Shown here: in pieces, positions 1 through 11,411 of the stretch
How positions within the stretch are numbered: the stretch's first letter is position 1
Layout of the letters: every line of letters begins with the position of its first letter
Source: Daphnia pulex
Lineage: Eukaryota; Arthropoda; Branchiopoda; Diplostraca; Daphniidae
DNA: 64,000 bases
Assembly: GCF_021134715.1 (NCBI RefSeq)
Contig: NC_060024.1
Coordinates: 4,712,001-4,776,000 of the forward strand
Direction: 5' to 3'
Translations under genes and position numbers: made by a program
Notes under the pieces: generated by a model
What the model saw: the letters and a program-made list of their open reading frames with translations, nothing else
Databases searched by the model: none
What the model was told of the DNA's origin: nothing

Positions 1-93
1 TTCTGTATTCCAACAGCAAGGCTCTACTGTTTTGACAAAAGTGTTTCAGTGTTGGATGTGTGTTGAAAAATGTGGTTCATGTTTTGAAATATT

Positions 94-2017
94 ATGTCAC
101 TATCGAATTACGTTAGTGGGCTTTCAGTAGAAGCAAAAAAAAAATACCTTGATAAATTGGATATTCTTCAGTGTGATTGCCCCTACAGTTTATCTAAAGA
201 TTTGTGGAAAGAAGGACTTCAGTGTTGCACAATTATTCCCAAAATAGATCATGGGGATATATTCGCCTACTTAGTTTTCTCAAAAAGAATTATAGATGTT
301 GAGAAAACAAAGAGAGCCTTCAAAGGTCTCAAAGCTGAGTCAAAACAAGCAGTGAACGATGGCTGGCTGAAAAAATTTAAGGCAATGTGTTTGTCATCTG
401 GAGTGGTTTAAGTTAAAGCTAAGGTAAGCCCTTAAAGTTGTTTATTATTGAAATGAATTATATTTTCTGTTCTAATTCACAATTAGGTAACTCCATCTCA
501 AGCTATCAGCGAAACTCCTCACTCACCATGGGCTGCAATAGGTGTTGATGACTGTGTAATTTACGCTCATTGTACCTGTGCTGTAGGGTAATACTTAATG
601 TATTAATAAGAAAAATTTAACAATTCATAGAATATGGCAAAATTTTACAGATTAGGAAAAGTTTGTAATCATATTGGATGTCTTTTACTCGTCAGTGTTT
701 ATTCAGTCGAAATTCATGAGGGAAAAGGACGTACCGAGGATAAGTGTACTTGGGCATATCTTTCTTCACAGCCAGTAATATAAAGAACAAAAAATTTTTT
801 ATGTATCAATTTAATGCCTTAACATCTTTTAGGGTACCTACAAATAAGTTCGTGAAATGGAAAGAGTCCGTAAGAAACTACTACCAACTGTGAGAAAACC
901 TACAAACGAGGAAAATTGTGACCTTGATGAAGGAACAAAGTGAAGCGATTTGCTCTCTTACCGCTAGCCAAACCTCTAGCAAACATTGGTTCACATACAA
1001 TTCCTTCAGAATTACTGCTTCAAAATTCAGACAGGTTTTGCATAGCAACCTTGTTTTCCCATCTATTTCAATATGTTATCCTGAAGCTTTCCAGTTCACC
1101 AGTGAGGCTACTAGGTACTACATTTTGTTGTTAAGAATTTTATCTATAACCAAAACTATTTTTTTGTTTTTGTAATATAGTTGGGGCATAAAACACGAAT
1201 GCATTGCGATGAAAACGTTTGAAGCACATCTGCGCCAGAGTGGAAAACATCCAGGTTTTGAAATTACCAAAACCGGAATGTTTATTTCGGTTGAAAATCC
1301 TTTTTTGTCATCGTCACCAGATGGAATATTCAGCTCCCCAGCATTAGGATGTGTCACAATTGAAATCAAGTGCCCATTTAATTGGAGATTCATCACAGTA
1401 AAACAATGAATTAAATTTCCAAACCACCCTTTATGTTTTGATGAGGAAAAAAGGAGTAACACATGAACAAAGCACATGATTATAACTAACAGGTGCAGTT
1501 GCAAATGTACACCACGGGCTACCGCTTTGCTGTTTTCGTAGTGTACACCACTGTTGATCTCATGTACAGAGAAGTTCCTTATGACCACTGCTTTATGGAG
1601 GAAATTGCGATCCCGAGGGCGACAGAATATTTCCAAACTATAATCATGCCTGAGATCATTTCTGGATATTTCTACAAAAACTCTTTCTTCCACAGTTCTC
1701 CATCTATTTTACATACAAACCAATATATTCCTTGTTACTGTCAAACAAATGAGCCGGTTATTGTTTCAGTTGTGTTTTGCTCAAATGAAAATTGTAAGCT
1801 GAAGATGTTTAATTTAAAATGCATTCATGATCGTTCTCCTTCTCTAAAAAGAATTACAAAGTCATGGTCCTGTGATACTTGTAAGAAGGTTACTCGTTCG
1901 GTTAGAGCCAAAGAGAAGAGGGTTAGAGAGAATAAGCAAGACGAAGAGAACCAGACGAATGTAAAATCAAAACGAGCTTCAACATCCCGAATCCCGCTTA
2001 GTACTGTTAACAAGTAG
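94..2017 (+). pseudogene. SWIM zinc-finger / YqaJ exonuclease / PHD-like protein, decayed multi-exon gene
   Basis: Exons can be traced at about 94-423, 487-587, 651-774, 833-1114, 1181-1410 and 1490-2017, separated by introns of about 60 bp with GT-AG ends. Exons 2-3 join into a SWIM-type zinc finger (AHCTCAVG then LGKVCNHIGCLLL). Exons 4-5 give a YqaJ/lambda-exonuclease-like core: RITAS, WGIKHE, SSSPDGIF and the catalytic-type EIKCP. The last exon continues with QVQLQMYTTG and ends in a PHD-like finger (PCYCQ, FCSNENCK, WSCDTCKK) and a basic tail. The lesions are a TAA at 409-411 just before the exon 1 donor, frame changes between 833 and 918, and a TAA immediately before QVQLQM near 1490. 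Proteins of this architecture are known as uncharacterised animal genes, and YqaJ ORFs also accompany some ISL2EU-type transposons (from memory), so this may be a mobile-element accessory gene. Domain identity is fairly sure; function is inferred. Confidence 0.75.
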
Positions 2018-2204
2018 TTTTTATACATGTTTGTTATTTAAGAGAACGCAGATATTCATGTTTCCTGCTGTGAAATTAGGGAAAATAAACCAAGAAATTT
2101 AAGAATGAGGCCAATAACATTGTATTTCAATCAATCTACATACAAATTTTTTAGGCTAATGGGACAACCGACGGGCAGGAATTGTATAATGCACACGCAA
2201 CAGC

Positions 2205-2759
2205 GACATCAAACGGCAGGGTGGAAGCAGCTTCCAATCGAGCAAAGTCATCGGCTCCAGACCGAAAAAACCGGGAGACAACCAGATCTGGACAAACTTG
2301 CAAAGGCCATTCTACTATTTCGAAACGCCCGCCGTTATGGTGGGGCCTCACCGGTAGTATTCAACAGGCCCATCCGAGACAATTTGCCCGCCCACCAACG
2401 ATCCTTCGCCCCCGAGTGGCAGAGAGCGGCCGAAGTTTTGGAACAACGGATGCATCGCGCATTAGCGTTAACAACAACCCGATACAACGCTTCCCCTTGT
2501 CATTTAGCCGCATTCCCGCTTGGCACTCACGTGCTCGTGCAGCATCAAGCGACAAAGTGATGAGGACACCCCTGTCGTCGTCGTAGAAGTTGGCGACAAC
2601 GGAGACTACATTTTAAAAACGGCATCAGGACGCTTATACTGCCAATACCGCCGCCTACTCCGCCAATGCTTGGTGGTCATGCTGGGAACCGCGGTACTGA
2701 CGAAAGTCCCAGCCCAAATTGCTCCACCTCCAGCCCTAGAGCCGCGTAAGAGACGGTAG
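2205..2759 (+). pseudogene. Ty3/Gypsy polyprotein, integrase C-terminal end (copy A)
   Basis: The fragment encodes the end of a Ty3/Gypsy pol. An integrase-core tail (SNGRVEAA) lies in one frame, the region RDNLPAHQRSFAPEWQRAAE through LGTHVLVQHQATK in a second, and VVVVEVGDNGDYILKTASGR to EPRKRR in a third. At least two frameshifts therefore break it. The same stretch is present, slightly better preserved, at 56390-56936. No reverse transcriptase or integrase catalytic core lies upstream here: the sequence changes abruptly to unrelated DNA left of about 2205, so copy A is a truncated duplicate. Assignment is from recognition of crustacean Gypsy integrase tails. Confidence 0.75.
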
Positions 2760-2869
2760 CGTCAGCCCAGGAACTACGACCCGGTGACTCGACTTTCATC
2801 CAGAACGCACAACGCCCAACTTCGCTATCCGGCCTAACGCCGGAAAATGCGAGTCGCGGCACGGTTTTC

Positions 2870-3240
2870 AATCTCCCCCGCTATATGCCCCCCTTCGTCT
2901 CAACAGACCAGAATTCTCATTCTTTTCTTTTCATTATTCATAAAATCATAAAAATATTCCTTAAATCTTGTAAGGCTACCAAGTATCGTACGTAACCAAA
3001 TTTCTTTTTGTCCTTCACAGCTATGCTCACCCTCTTTCCTCGTCAATTAAAGCCCCGGAAACAAAACAAACAAGGAAAGAAAGGGCATGTATTGACTCTG
3101 CGGACGGCGAGTCAAGCAGAGGACGCACAGGGGAGCAGGAGAGTCAGTCTTGGCTAGCTAGTTTATTCGTAACGTTGTGCTTTCGTCCTTCTACGATCGA
3201 TCTAAGGTAATACACTCTTTAACCCCACAGCATCGGTCTA
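2870..3240 (+). mobile_element. Probable 3' non-coding/LTR end of the Gypsy element (copy A)
   Basis: This non-coding stretch follows the pol stop and is repeated at about 57040-57400. It contains a CT-rich segment, a segment with aaagccccggaaac and an AACGTTGTGC block followed by cgatcgatctaaggtaa, the kind of layout expected of a 3' LTR. A matching 5' LTR was not found in the window, so the boundaries are estimates. Confidence 0.4.
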
Positions 3241-3393
3241 AACAGAAGCTGTTCGTTGACTATGTAGTAAATGGGATTCTTGAAGTGCAATATTGATGTG
3301 TACATTCAATTTGTTTAATAATTTCATAGAAGAAGTTGATATAGGATCTTTTGCTGCTTCTTTCAACTGATCAATAAATGCCGGATCATTAAC

Positions 3394-5830
3394 TCACTTG
3401 GAAAAAGTGTCAAACGATGTTGGATTGCACTTAACCCTGGAAGCGATTACGCGTGAATCTGCGTGACGTTGAAGCTGGTAGAATAAAACAAAGATGAGAC
3501 GAATACATGATGAAAAACTTCCGGTAAATTTAAACATCGTGTGTCTTACGTAAGATGAAGACACAGCACCACTTGATTCAAGCCCACAGCCCAAAATGAA
3601 GAGAAATGGCAACGATGAGTAAAACAGCCTTCATTTTCTTCAAATTTATTGAAGGGTGAAGCTTCCCTCTCGATATGAATCTGAAAAATAAAGAAAAATA
3701 TGATAACAGTAAAAGTTGTGTTGTTATAATACCGGTTTCGGTATCGATATCGATTTAATTCCGCTAGTGATATAGTATCGTTTCAGTATCGGCGTTACTT
3801 TGAAGAGCGTATTTTTAAAGTATCTTCAGCCAGCAAAACACTATTTTATAGGTTACCTGGCTTTTATGTTGGTCAATCTCTTCATTAACGTTTTCGGCAT
3901 TTAAGGGTTCTCTATTTGACGAATGTAGAACATGATGTATCTAAGGTTTCTGAAAATATAATAAATAAAATAGTCACTGAAAATCGATACGGGTTAACGT
4001 GAATGTAGAAAATAATAAAAATACCTTAAATACCGCTTAAAGCTACCCTAGCAGATTGTGTTATGTTGGTAGTGTTGGAAATAGGAGGCAAGCAGAGGCT
4101 TCCGCCTGTTACTGCCCGTACTCCCTCTGTCGTCTGCAACGTCACCTTCACCTGCACGTCACCACGCAAACTACGAGTTAGGGGAGAAACGCGCAATTGG
4201 GTTGTCTGGATTTTCATCCTAATCTTGATTTTCGTCTTTTGGCACATCAGACTGGAGTTACCAAACGATCAGTTTTAATTTCCGTTTCTGTGTCAACTAT
4301 TATTTGAAGCATTTTTGATTAATTCTGCTAAAATATTTTGCAACTTCATATGCATTGCGATATACAAGGTTGAGATGTTTAAGAGCATAAAGCAAAAGAC
4401 AGGCAACTTCGACTCGTACGCGCAATTCATTGACGTCTCCGAAACGAGTTGGAATAAAAGAGTCGAATTGTAGTCGGGAACCGATAAAACAAACAGAGAG
4501 AAATTTACCGAAATTTTACGTTCTAGGATACTCTCCTCCATCTCTAAATAATGAATACAAATATAGATTTAAAAAAATGCCGTTGAAAAGTTGGTTCGGT
4601 TTAGATGGGTTAGTTTAGGTTAGTCCAACATAGTGATTATAGCACAACAAATTACTTATTACAAAAATTTGAATTCGATCTCTCAAGTTCCACCAATTTT
4701 TTAGTGACATCTGGATACGTAATCACGTGAAATTTTTTTTTTTTTTTCGTTCGGAAGCATTATATCTGAAAAGTTTCAAAATTGAGACATATTGACGACT
4801 GCGACAAATAAAAGAAGTTCTTCTGAGAGAGTTAATTGCGGAAGTCCTAATCGACCAGGATGAACAAAGTCAATACCGGCAGCGATATAGAGTTTTTGAA
4901 TCTTCGATTTACTACTTTTGATGTGTCAAGTCGAACAAAGTGAGGCAATACCGTCTTTTACCAGCCCAGGATGATGATGATAAAGTTTACGTGTTGAAAC
5001 AAATAACCAATTCAAACCCCGAAATTAAATTGACGACCTATGGTTAGGTAAGGTTCGGTTAAAGAAAACTGCTAACCTGAACTCTAAAGGTATTTTTTGT
5101 TTTTTTTTTGAAATTGGGTGCACCTCGGATTCCGAGTATAGCCCAGTGTATTGCACGCCAATGGAGATATACAGTATTTACAGCGAAGGGTTATGTGTAC
5201 AAGAGAATAAAAACAGACAAAAAAAAAACGAGGGGAAACTGGGCCTACCGCCAGCTCTACTGCGGGCCTCGAGGGGGGACCCTGTGTCGCCATTTGATGA
5301 GACCTGCCTAAGCTAGCTAACACATAGTTGATATGGGTGGGGTATTGCGTAAAACACACTTTACGTTCTCTGTTTAATTGAAGCAAATCTAATTCGGTGA
5401 TAGGAACTGGATGGTAGAGTACTTCATTCATTTGGAATTCTCTAATTGCGCAGCAAGCACAACGAAACAGAAGTGAATATTTATTGAAACATCGAATTGC
5501 TATTTGCTGAAATTCATCGACGATTCAACCGCAATCAACGATATCAAAATTTTGTTCCACTACACGTTTGAGTTCTTCAAGTAAATTTATTTCTTCTTCC
5601 GGGGTAGATCCATAAAGCTTAGCTGATGCAGCAAATCTATTTTGTCTGGAATTTACAGCCAAAGCTAGTAAAGCAACTATGGGGTGTTTTTCCAAATTCA
5701 CGAGATGTTGAGCAGATGGTGTCTCTTTGGAATGAAGGTTAATAACTGGGACTTGACAGCTTGATGACAATATTACTTCAATTTCCATTGGAAGATCTTG
5801 GTTTTTTTCTGTAATGATGTCACCGAGTTA
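3394..5830 (-). pseudogene. Helitron-like protein N-terminal exons, decayed (copy A)
   Basis: Reading the minus strand downward, the pieces are: 5788-5525 and 5431-5300 (EINLLEELKRVV, then ITELDLLQLNRERKV); about 5010-4800 (SSKSKIPKLYIAAGIDF, HPGRLGLPQLTLSEELL); and 4541-4293, where an alternative frame gives VRVEVAYLLLYALKHIN. The order of a Cys-rich segment, a K-IP-L--A-G-DFG-like motif, an LP-LTL-E-LL motif and a VRV---V---L--L motif resembles the N-terminal region upstream of Helitron replication/helicase proteins in arthropods (the DUF6570-type region, from memory). Frames are broken repeatedly, for example around 4790 and between the two 5' pieces. No HUH nuclease or helicase motif is visible, so only the N-terminal part is supported. 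Confidence 0.45.
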
Positions 5831-6239
5831 AAGAAAACCTTCACCCACCCAGTTAAGATAAAAATAATAAGAGTACACATAGTTAAATTTTTCTAGAGAC
5901 TTGAGTTTTTTTGTCGCTTTGCATTTAAGTTGGGTATCTCGACCAATCCCGATAACAAGCAAAAATAATAAAAACCCTCAAACTTTTAGCTCAAATTTAA
6001 TATCAACAAAATCATGTCCTGCAATCCTAAAGTAAAATTTGAAGAAGAATTTGAAGCAGTCTAAATATTAAAAATGAGATGCAAAATTAAAATAAATTTG
6101 GTAAATTAAATAGGCTAATAGAAACAGGTATACATTTTTTTCTATAATTTTTATAAGGGGTTTTCCCTTTCTGGAATCTATTTTATTTCTTTGAATCTGA
6201 ACGTGAACAAGTGAAACGTGAAGAATTAAGACAACATCA

Positions 6240-6870
6240 ACCAACTGATAATAATGGAGCTGAATTTTAAAAATTCCGTCCACCACGTCATCTACGAGGA
6301 CAAGGTGATGTGGTAGATGAGATTCTTAACATGCCTGGGCAGCAGCAACAACAAATCAACGTCTTGTTAAATGGTGGTGGCCTTCACGAGCCCCTGAAGA
6401 AAATCATTACCTTACAGTGAAGTCCTCCCACTAGTCCGTTAAATTAAGTAGAAGAACTTGAGAACCAGCTTCAGAATGATAACATTCGGAACATTTTGTG
6501 TTTCGCAACACAAATGTTAATGGTTGACACAAAAATACACAAAACAATTTACACACACACACACACAAATTTAGATTTCAATATTTTCAGGGGGAATTCA
6601 TAAGATTTTAAGGTGGTGCAATCGCGAAGAAAGCTATTGAAAGAGGCTTAAAGGCAATGTTTAAAGATTGTCTTGTCCAGCACATAGATCGGGAAGGTAA
6701 TTTGAAATTTGAAAAAACATTTTAAAGGTCATCATCGTTTGCAAAAAATCTTTTTACACATTTACTACAATATTTTTATTTGTTAGCGACCATCAAATCA
6801 AAAAATGCTTATTCATAGTCTGACAAAAAAATGACTGGATACGTGAAAAATATGTTACGCCATGCACCAG
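6240..6870 (+). other. Exon-like fragments of an unidentified plus-strand gene (copy A)
   Basis: Peptide-like runs recur in both duplication copies on the plus strand: EREQVKREELRQHQ with DNNGAEF near 6200-6270, RPPRHLRGQGDVVDEIL near 6275-6330, and after an AG at about 6591 a segment like EFIRF-GGAI at 6595-6725. Copy B keeps the last one open at 62644-62877. I do not recognise the protein. A (CA)n run at about 6551-6567 marks the place where copy A lacks a 1.1-kb block of copy B. Confidence 0.3.
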
Positions 6871-6979
6871 CAAGAGTCAAAACGAATTCCTGATGAGCTG
6901 AAAGAAATTAATTTGAAGAAGATTGACTTAAGTTATTTATGTGTGCAATTATTTTTTGTTAAACACGCAATAATGTGCG

Positions 6980-7345
6980 TTTTTTTTGTTTGATTTTCGA
7001 ACAAATGTAACTGTTTTGTTTCCTTAAAACTGTTTACGGGTTAAACTAATGGCAAATTAAGCGTATTATTTTTATTATATCCAACGTTAATTATATGTTA
7101 ATTTCTGAATTTTTAAGATATTGCCCATGTCCACACCAAATCTATTAGATATCAATTCAATATCCAAAGATATTTTTATGGATATCTTGTGGATCTCCTA
7201 CATAGACATCGAATAGGTGGCAAAATGTTAGTCTTAGTGATATCCATGCAACATAAAACTGTATTTTGCAAATATCCAGACGGATATCCTGTTGATATCT
7301 GAACAACTTCACTGGCGCCACAAAGTAACAACGTCACAACGTGCT
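6980..7345. repeat. gatatcc-rich repeat block (copy A)
   Basis: A dense cluster of gatatcc/ggatatc words (atggatatcttgtgg, gatatccatgcaac, cggatatcctgttg) forms short inverted repeats around 7160-7310. It is repeated at 63196-63405 in copy B. The motif style resembles the ggatgtcc words inside the TIR element at 44544-45535, which suggests, without proof, a related element family. Confidence 0.5.
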
Positions 7346-7605
7346 GGCTGGGGTCTTCCATAAAAAACTGGACTCACCTGGATTCACCTGTGAAATTTTT
7401 AAAGGGACAATAAACAACGAAAGCCATTAAAATCAATGGAACCCAAAATAAAATACAAAGGAAGAAGAACCACATCCGGCTACATAACCAGAAATCCCTG
7501 CAATGTCAAAATGCCGACGCTTAATTAACGAAACGGAAATTCCTGAAGGAGAAATAAAGTGATTTTAATTTTTGCGAAGGGATTTTTCAATTAAGTTTCA
7601 TTTTG

Positions 7606-7613
7606 TATATAAA
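7606..7613 (+). promoter_or_regulatory. TATA box of a duplicated plus-strand promoter (copy A)
   Basis: A TATATAAA box stands in the context ttgtatataaaggcacc. About 100 bp downstream comes a spliced-leader-like exon ending in a GTAAGT donor (near 7709), an intron ending in ttattttag at about 7770, and then an ATG at 7771 (MPSQMTHKELQEMLLKSKDN). A further exon begins near 7902 (KSLEDDTLVPYLEKK). The same box is at 63667-63674. The short ORF stops before a second GTAAGT donor, so the reading frame of the downstream gene is unclear. Confidence 0.5.
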
Positions 7614-7770
7614 GGCACCAGTAATAAATTACAATAACTTCATTTCTCCTTTAAACACTAAGCCTGACGCAGAAGATAGCCAGCACCAAAGAGGAAATCC
7701 TAACTGTAAGTAAAACAAAAAACAAAAATAACTTAAAAATTTCTACTAATTTAGTATTATTATTTTAGAT

Positions 7771-8010
7771 GCCTAGTCAAATGACTCATAAAGAGCTGCA
7801 GGAGATGCTCCTAAAATCAAAAGATAATGAACTATTTTAAACACACGTAAGTTTACTCTAAAAAATTTTAATACATATTAACTAACCGTTTTCTTTGTAG
7901 AAATCTTTGGAGGACGACACCTTGGTGCCGTATTTGGAGAAAAAGGTCATCCCAGCCCCGTTAAGCAGCGTAAAGGATTCGTGGTTCAGCAGCAGCAAAG
8001 AGGTAATTGT
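7771..8010 (+). pseudogene. Short first exons of an unidentified gene behind the TATA promoter (copy A)
   Basis: ATG at 7771 opens MPSQMTHKELQEMLLK and continues to a stop near 7840, just ahead of a GTAAGT donor. After an acceptor (ttctttgtag) comes KSLEDDTLVPYLEKKVIPA to about 8010. In copy B the same first exon stops earlier (a TGA replaces the TCA codon near 63874). The protein is not recognised. The early stops suggest a non-functional copy or a 5' leader with a short upstream ORF. Confidence 0.35.
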
Positions 8011-8690
8011 AAAGAAAAAGAAAAATTCTGACTGTCTTGTCCTCCATCTGCATTCTGTTTCTTTTCTTCCTCGCTGTCAACTTCTTATCCTTTGATATCT
8101 TCTCCCAAACTTTCTTCTTCTCCCTCGCTCTCTCAGTTTCAATATTTCCAATCACTGCCTGTCTTACTTTCATCACTATCCAACTTTTCCACCCAGTTGG
8201 TCTTTCCTTTCCATTTTGAAAACATCTCCCTGTTAAAGTGTAATCATTGCATCTTCTTAATTTCTTCTAAAATTATGGAAACCAGACAATAAAAATATTA
8301 TGACTTAAGCTATGTTTTTTTTTCCCAGCCACTTGTCTTGCGCAAACCTTTCACCTTGATGAAGGATGGGTATTGCACAATACTACGACAAGTTATATGT
8401 TTTGCCCCTAGATAGTTTTAAAAATTGAAATCGCTTTCTGATTTTTATGCAGGGTACTGTACAATGGGATAGAGCGGGAAGTTTTCCAGGAGGATAGAAT
8501 CCCCAGTCGCCATACCGCATCGTAAAGCACCTCCAGTTTTCGACCTTCGGAATCCAGTTGGAGGAGTGTTGGACCCCCTTCAACTTCCAGACTGAGGGAT
8601 CTTCATCTCCTGTCTTAAGGGAGGGATAGCAAGACAGCTGGTTTCCTCTTCAGATGATTGAGACCAATGGAAGTCGGTACCGTTGGTTTC
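8011..8690. other. No gene recognised
   Basis: After the duplicated block the sequence is pyrimidine-rich (8050-8200) and then carries short ORFs without recognisable motifs. Nothing supports a gene here. Confidence 0.5.
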
Positions 8691-9010
8691 CCGAATAGAA
8701 GTAGGCGGTTGGACGAAGTTATTCGTAGGCCCCTTTAAGGAAAGAAACTGCAGCCTCCATTTATCCCGTGTAGCCCTGCGAAGATCCGCCTGGAATTTTC
8801 CGGGTGGCCTGCTTGGAGAAGTGTTTCAAGAGAGTGAAGTTTCTGGCCGCATCCCATCGCTTGGGGTTGTTTTTTTTCCGAATGGTCTGCTTTTGCGTGT
8901 CCTTGGCTCGTCTTTGGCGAGAAGGGCTGCTAGTAAGCGGAGTAGGTGGTCGGATAGCCTGCTGGTAGTAGGAGAGTATGTATTTGGCTTCAGCGTGACC
9001 CTGTGTCACT
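8690..9010 (-). pseudogene. Fragment of an R2-type non-LTR retrotransposon ORF
   Basis: On the minus strand, 9009-8761 encodes a segment with RKKNNPKRWDAARNF, FSKQATRKIPG and SSQGYTG. It aligns with RQKNNAKRWEAASKL, KRAVRKVLG and ISQCYTG in the intact element at 21845-25303 (around 24440-24300). Beyond 8761 the similarity continues (AAVSFLKGAYE against SATLFLKATYE) but is broken by stop codons after QGYTG and after GAYE. This is an old relative of the intact element rather than a piece cut from it, since many residues differ. Only the region just before the reverse transcriptase domain is present. Confidence 0.75.
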
Positions 9011-11411
9011 CGGTGGTGAGGTTATCGGCCACAAAGTTCAAATTTTCCCTGGAAGAACAATTTTAACTCACGTCGGTGACCATGGTTTCTTTACGGGTGG
9101 TCCCGTAGGGTTCATTCTCTGAAGGTGGAGAAGCCAGCTTGTCGTTGGAGCCAAAGTCGGGAGATCCGCTGTGAAAGGACAAGGAGGTTATCCTACTGGT
9201 AATTTGCCCAAGTGTACGCAACGGACTGATCAAGGACGGTGTTGGCAAGGTCGCAGCATAGAACAGTCAGGGGTTGAAGCTGTGATACATAATACTGGTA
9301 GGTGGGTCGTGACGGAGACCAAGCCAGTCGCGGCTATTGAGAGCTGGAGAGCGAGACGGAGACTCCGCAACGTTGTTGAAGGAAAAAAAATGCTTGTATT
9401 TTTATGGCATTATTTGTTTTAGTAAATAATATTCGTTTTTGTTCCAGATTATCGTTGGAAAATTTGAATTTCTGAAGTCAGATCTTGATAATAATAGTGG
9501 AAAAAAGGGAAGACGGTCATTCAGCTGAAAGGCGTCAAGATAGTGAAATGGGACTTCGCCTTGAAAGGACGAGATGTCTTTCAAAATTCAGTGTTGGGGT
9601 TGCTATGTCTATTGCATTGCAGTAATATATTTAACATTTTGTGAGAGTGTTAGTTTTAGCTCAATCCGTGTCCAGCAGACATTCCTATTGCTTTGCGGAA
9701 TTGGATGACATTGGTCATTGATAGCGACGAGTCTAAATCCAATTTGGAGAAAAACTTAGACTATGAAAAAGACGAGAAATAAGAAAGTCGAGAAATATTT
9801 CATTTCGAATATTTGAACTTTCAATCAATTTCAAGAATATTTTTTATTCACAAAAAGAAGTTTCACAAAGAAAAAAGTGGTAGAGATTGTTGATTGAAAC
9901 ATTGAAATTGTATTCGGAATTGAAGACCTCTTGGCAAGCGTGCTATCCATCTTTTTTGAGGCCTTGATTTCCGACTAAATTATTTGGGAAAATGGTGATT
10001 TTATCAGGAGCAATGGAACTGCCGAAGACTCCAAGCAGCTAAAATTGGAAGACGTACCTGATCATAATCCATTGCCTCTCGATCTTCGTGCCAAGCCTTT
10101 GGATTTTCGTGCCATCCATCTTCTTTCTTTTGCCAGTCAGCCAAACCTGTCTTTGGGCAACGCGCCTAGTCTACCGGCTGATTTGCCGCCCGCTCAGGTT
10201 TTTTTAGTCCGTTGGAAAAACCAACTGTCGTCGACGAGGATTTGGAAGAGTCTGACCTAAAATGCGAGGTGAGATTTCAATTTGTGTAAGTACAACGGCA
10301 CATATATTAATGCGTTTTCCTCCATAAGTGCAGTGTTAAAACTGGCTTTTATTCACATAAATAATAAATACTTAGAAAGGCGCTAAAACTCTTTTCTTTG
10401 TGCCATAAGATTTGGCGTAATTTATTTATTCGAATAATGAATTTTTTTATTTCAAAATTATTTTTTGAAGATTTTTTCCTATCCCTTGAAGTTTACTCGC
10501 TCCAAAAATGAGTGGCGAAAATCGTTACTTCTTATTGCAGAATGTATGTATGGATAACTAATAAAATTAATTACAAAATTTTTATTTTAAATTTTCGTTT
10601 ATATCGATTTTTTTAAATTTAGAAGAAGATGGAAGAGAAAAGGATCAGGAAATTAAAGAAATTTGTCGACTTCCTTTTTTTTTTAACTCTATTGACCATA
10701 CCATCTCCAACATTTGCTGCATATTAAAGAATTCATTTCGGTACTGGTGAATTATTTCCCGTAACAACCTATCCTGGGTTAGTTTCAACTTTCAAGCAAC
10801 AAAAAATTCTCGAGATCAGGTATAATTTTTTTGTTTTTTAATCGAATAAAAATTATCAGAGTTTCGAAAATAACACCATGCAATATTTTTGTTCGTCATC
10901 GTGTTCCGGTAATTTTACGATGGGCATGTCCAACACTTGTCGAACAACAATTTATTTAACAAGAAAATTAATTACAATTATAGCCTACTCTGGTAACAGA
11001 CAAATCCCTATAGTGTAATCATGGAAGTCGAGCCACCCTCCCTCTGCCCAAATAAAATCTTGCATATTTACTTGTGAAGTATGCTCTAAGGTAACTATTT
11101 GCTATCTATCCTCTCTTACAGATATCTCTCTAATAATTTTTTTTCGTACTCTCAGTCTTTTATTAAATAATCAAGCTTGAGTCATCGCATTGCACACTAC
11201 AGGAAGAAAAGAAAACAGTCCAAGGAAGAGGATGATGGATGCGAACCAACAAAACACTTACCAACATGCAAAATTAGAGAAAATTTATTTTATTTATGAA
11301 CAAATAACTGTTAACTTAGAAGAAACTTAAAAAGGAACGTTTGCTTCCGGTTCAACTCTAGTTAATACACGCTGGCTGATCAGATACTTCACATTGAAAT
11401 GTTTCCAAAAT
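9011..11411. other. No supported gene
   Basis: The stretch next to 9010 could be further 5' remains of the same retrotransposon but shows no clear match. A 71-codon ORF at 10045-10260 (Leu- and Pro-rich) precedes a GTGAGA donor-like site but has no recognisable domain. The rest is AT-rich with T runs near 10680. Confidence 0.4.

Larger units (their letters stand above)
2205..7943. repeat. Large direct duplication, copy A
   Basis: From about 2205 to at least 7943 the window matches 56390-64000 in the same orientation and order, with high identity. The matched material includes the Gypsy integrase tail, the segment rich in agaggacgcaca near 3120, minus-strand coding pieces, the gatatcc-rich stretch at 7140-7330 and the TATA promoter at 7606. 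Copy A lacks two roughly 1.1-kb blocks found in copy B (58897-59978 and about 61540-62640). Copy B runs off the window, so the true right end is unknown. Confidence 0.9.
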
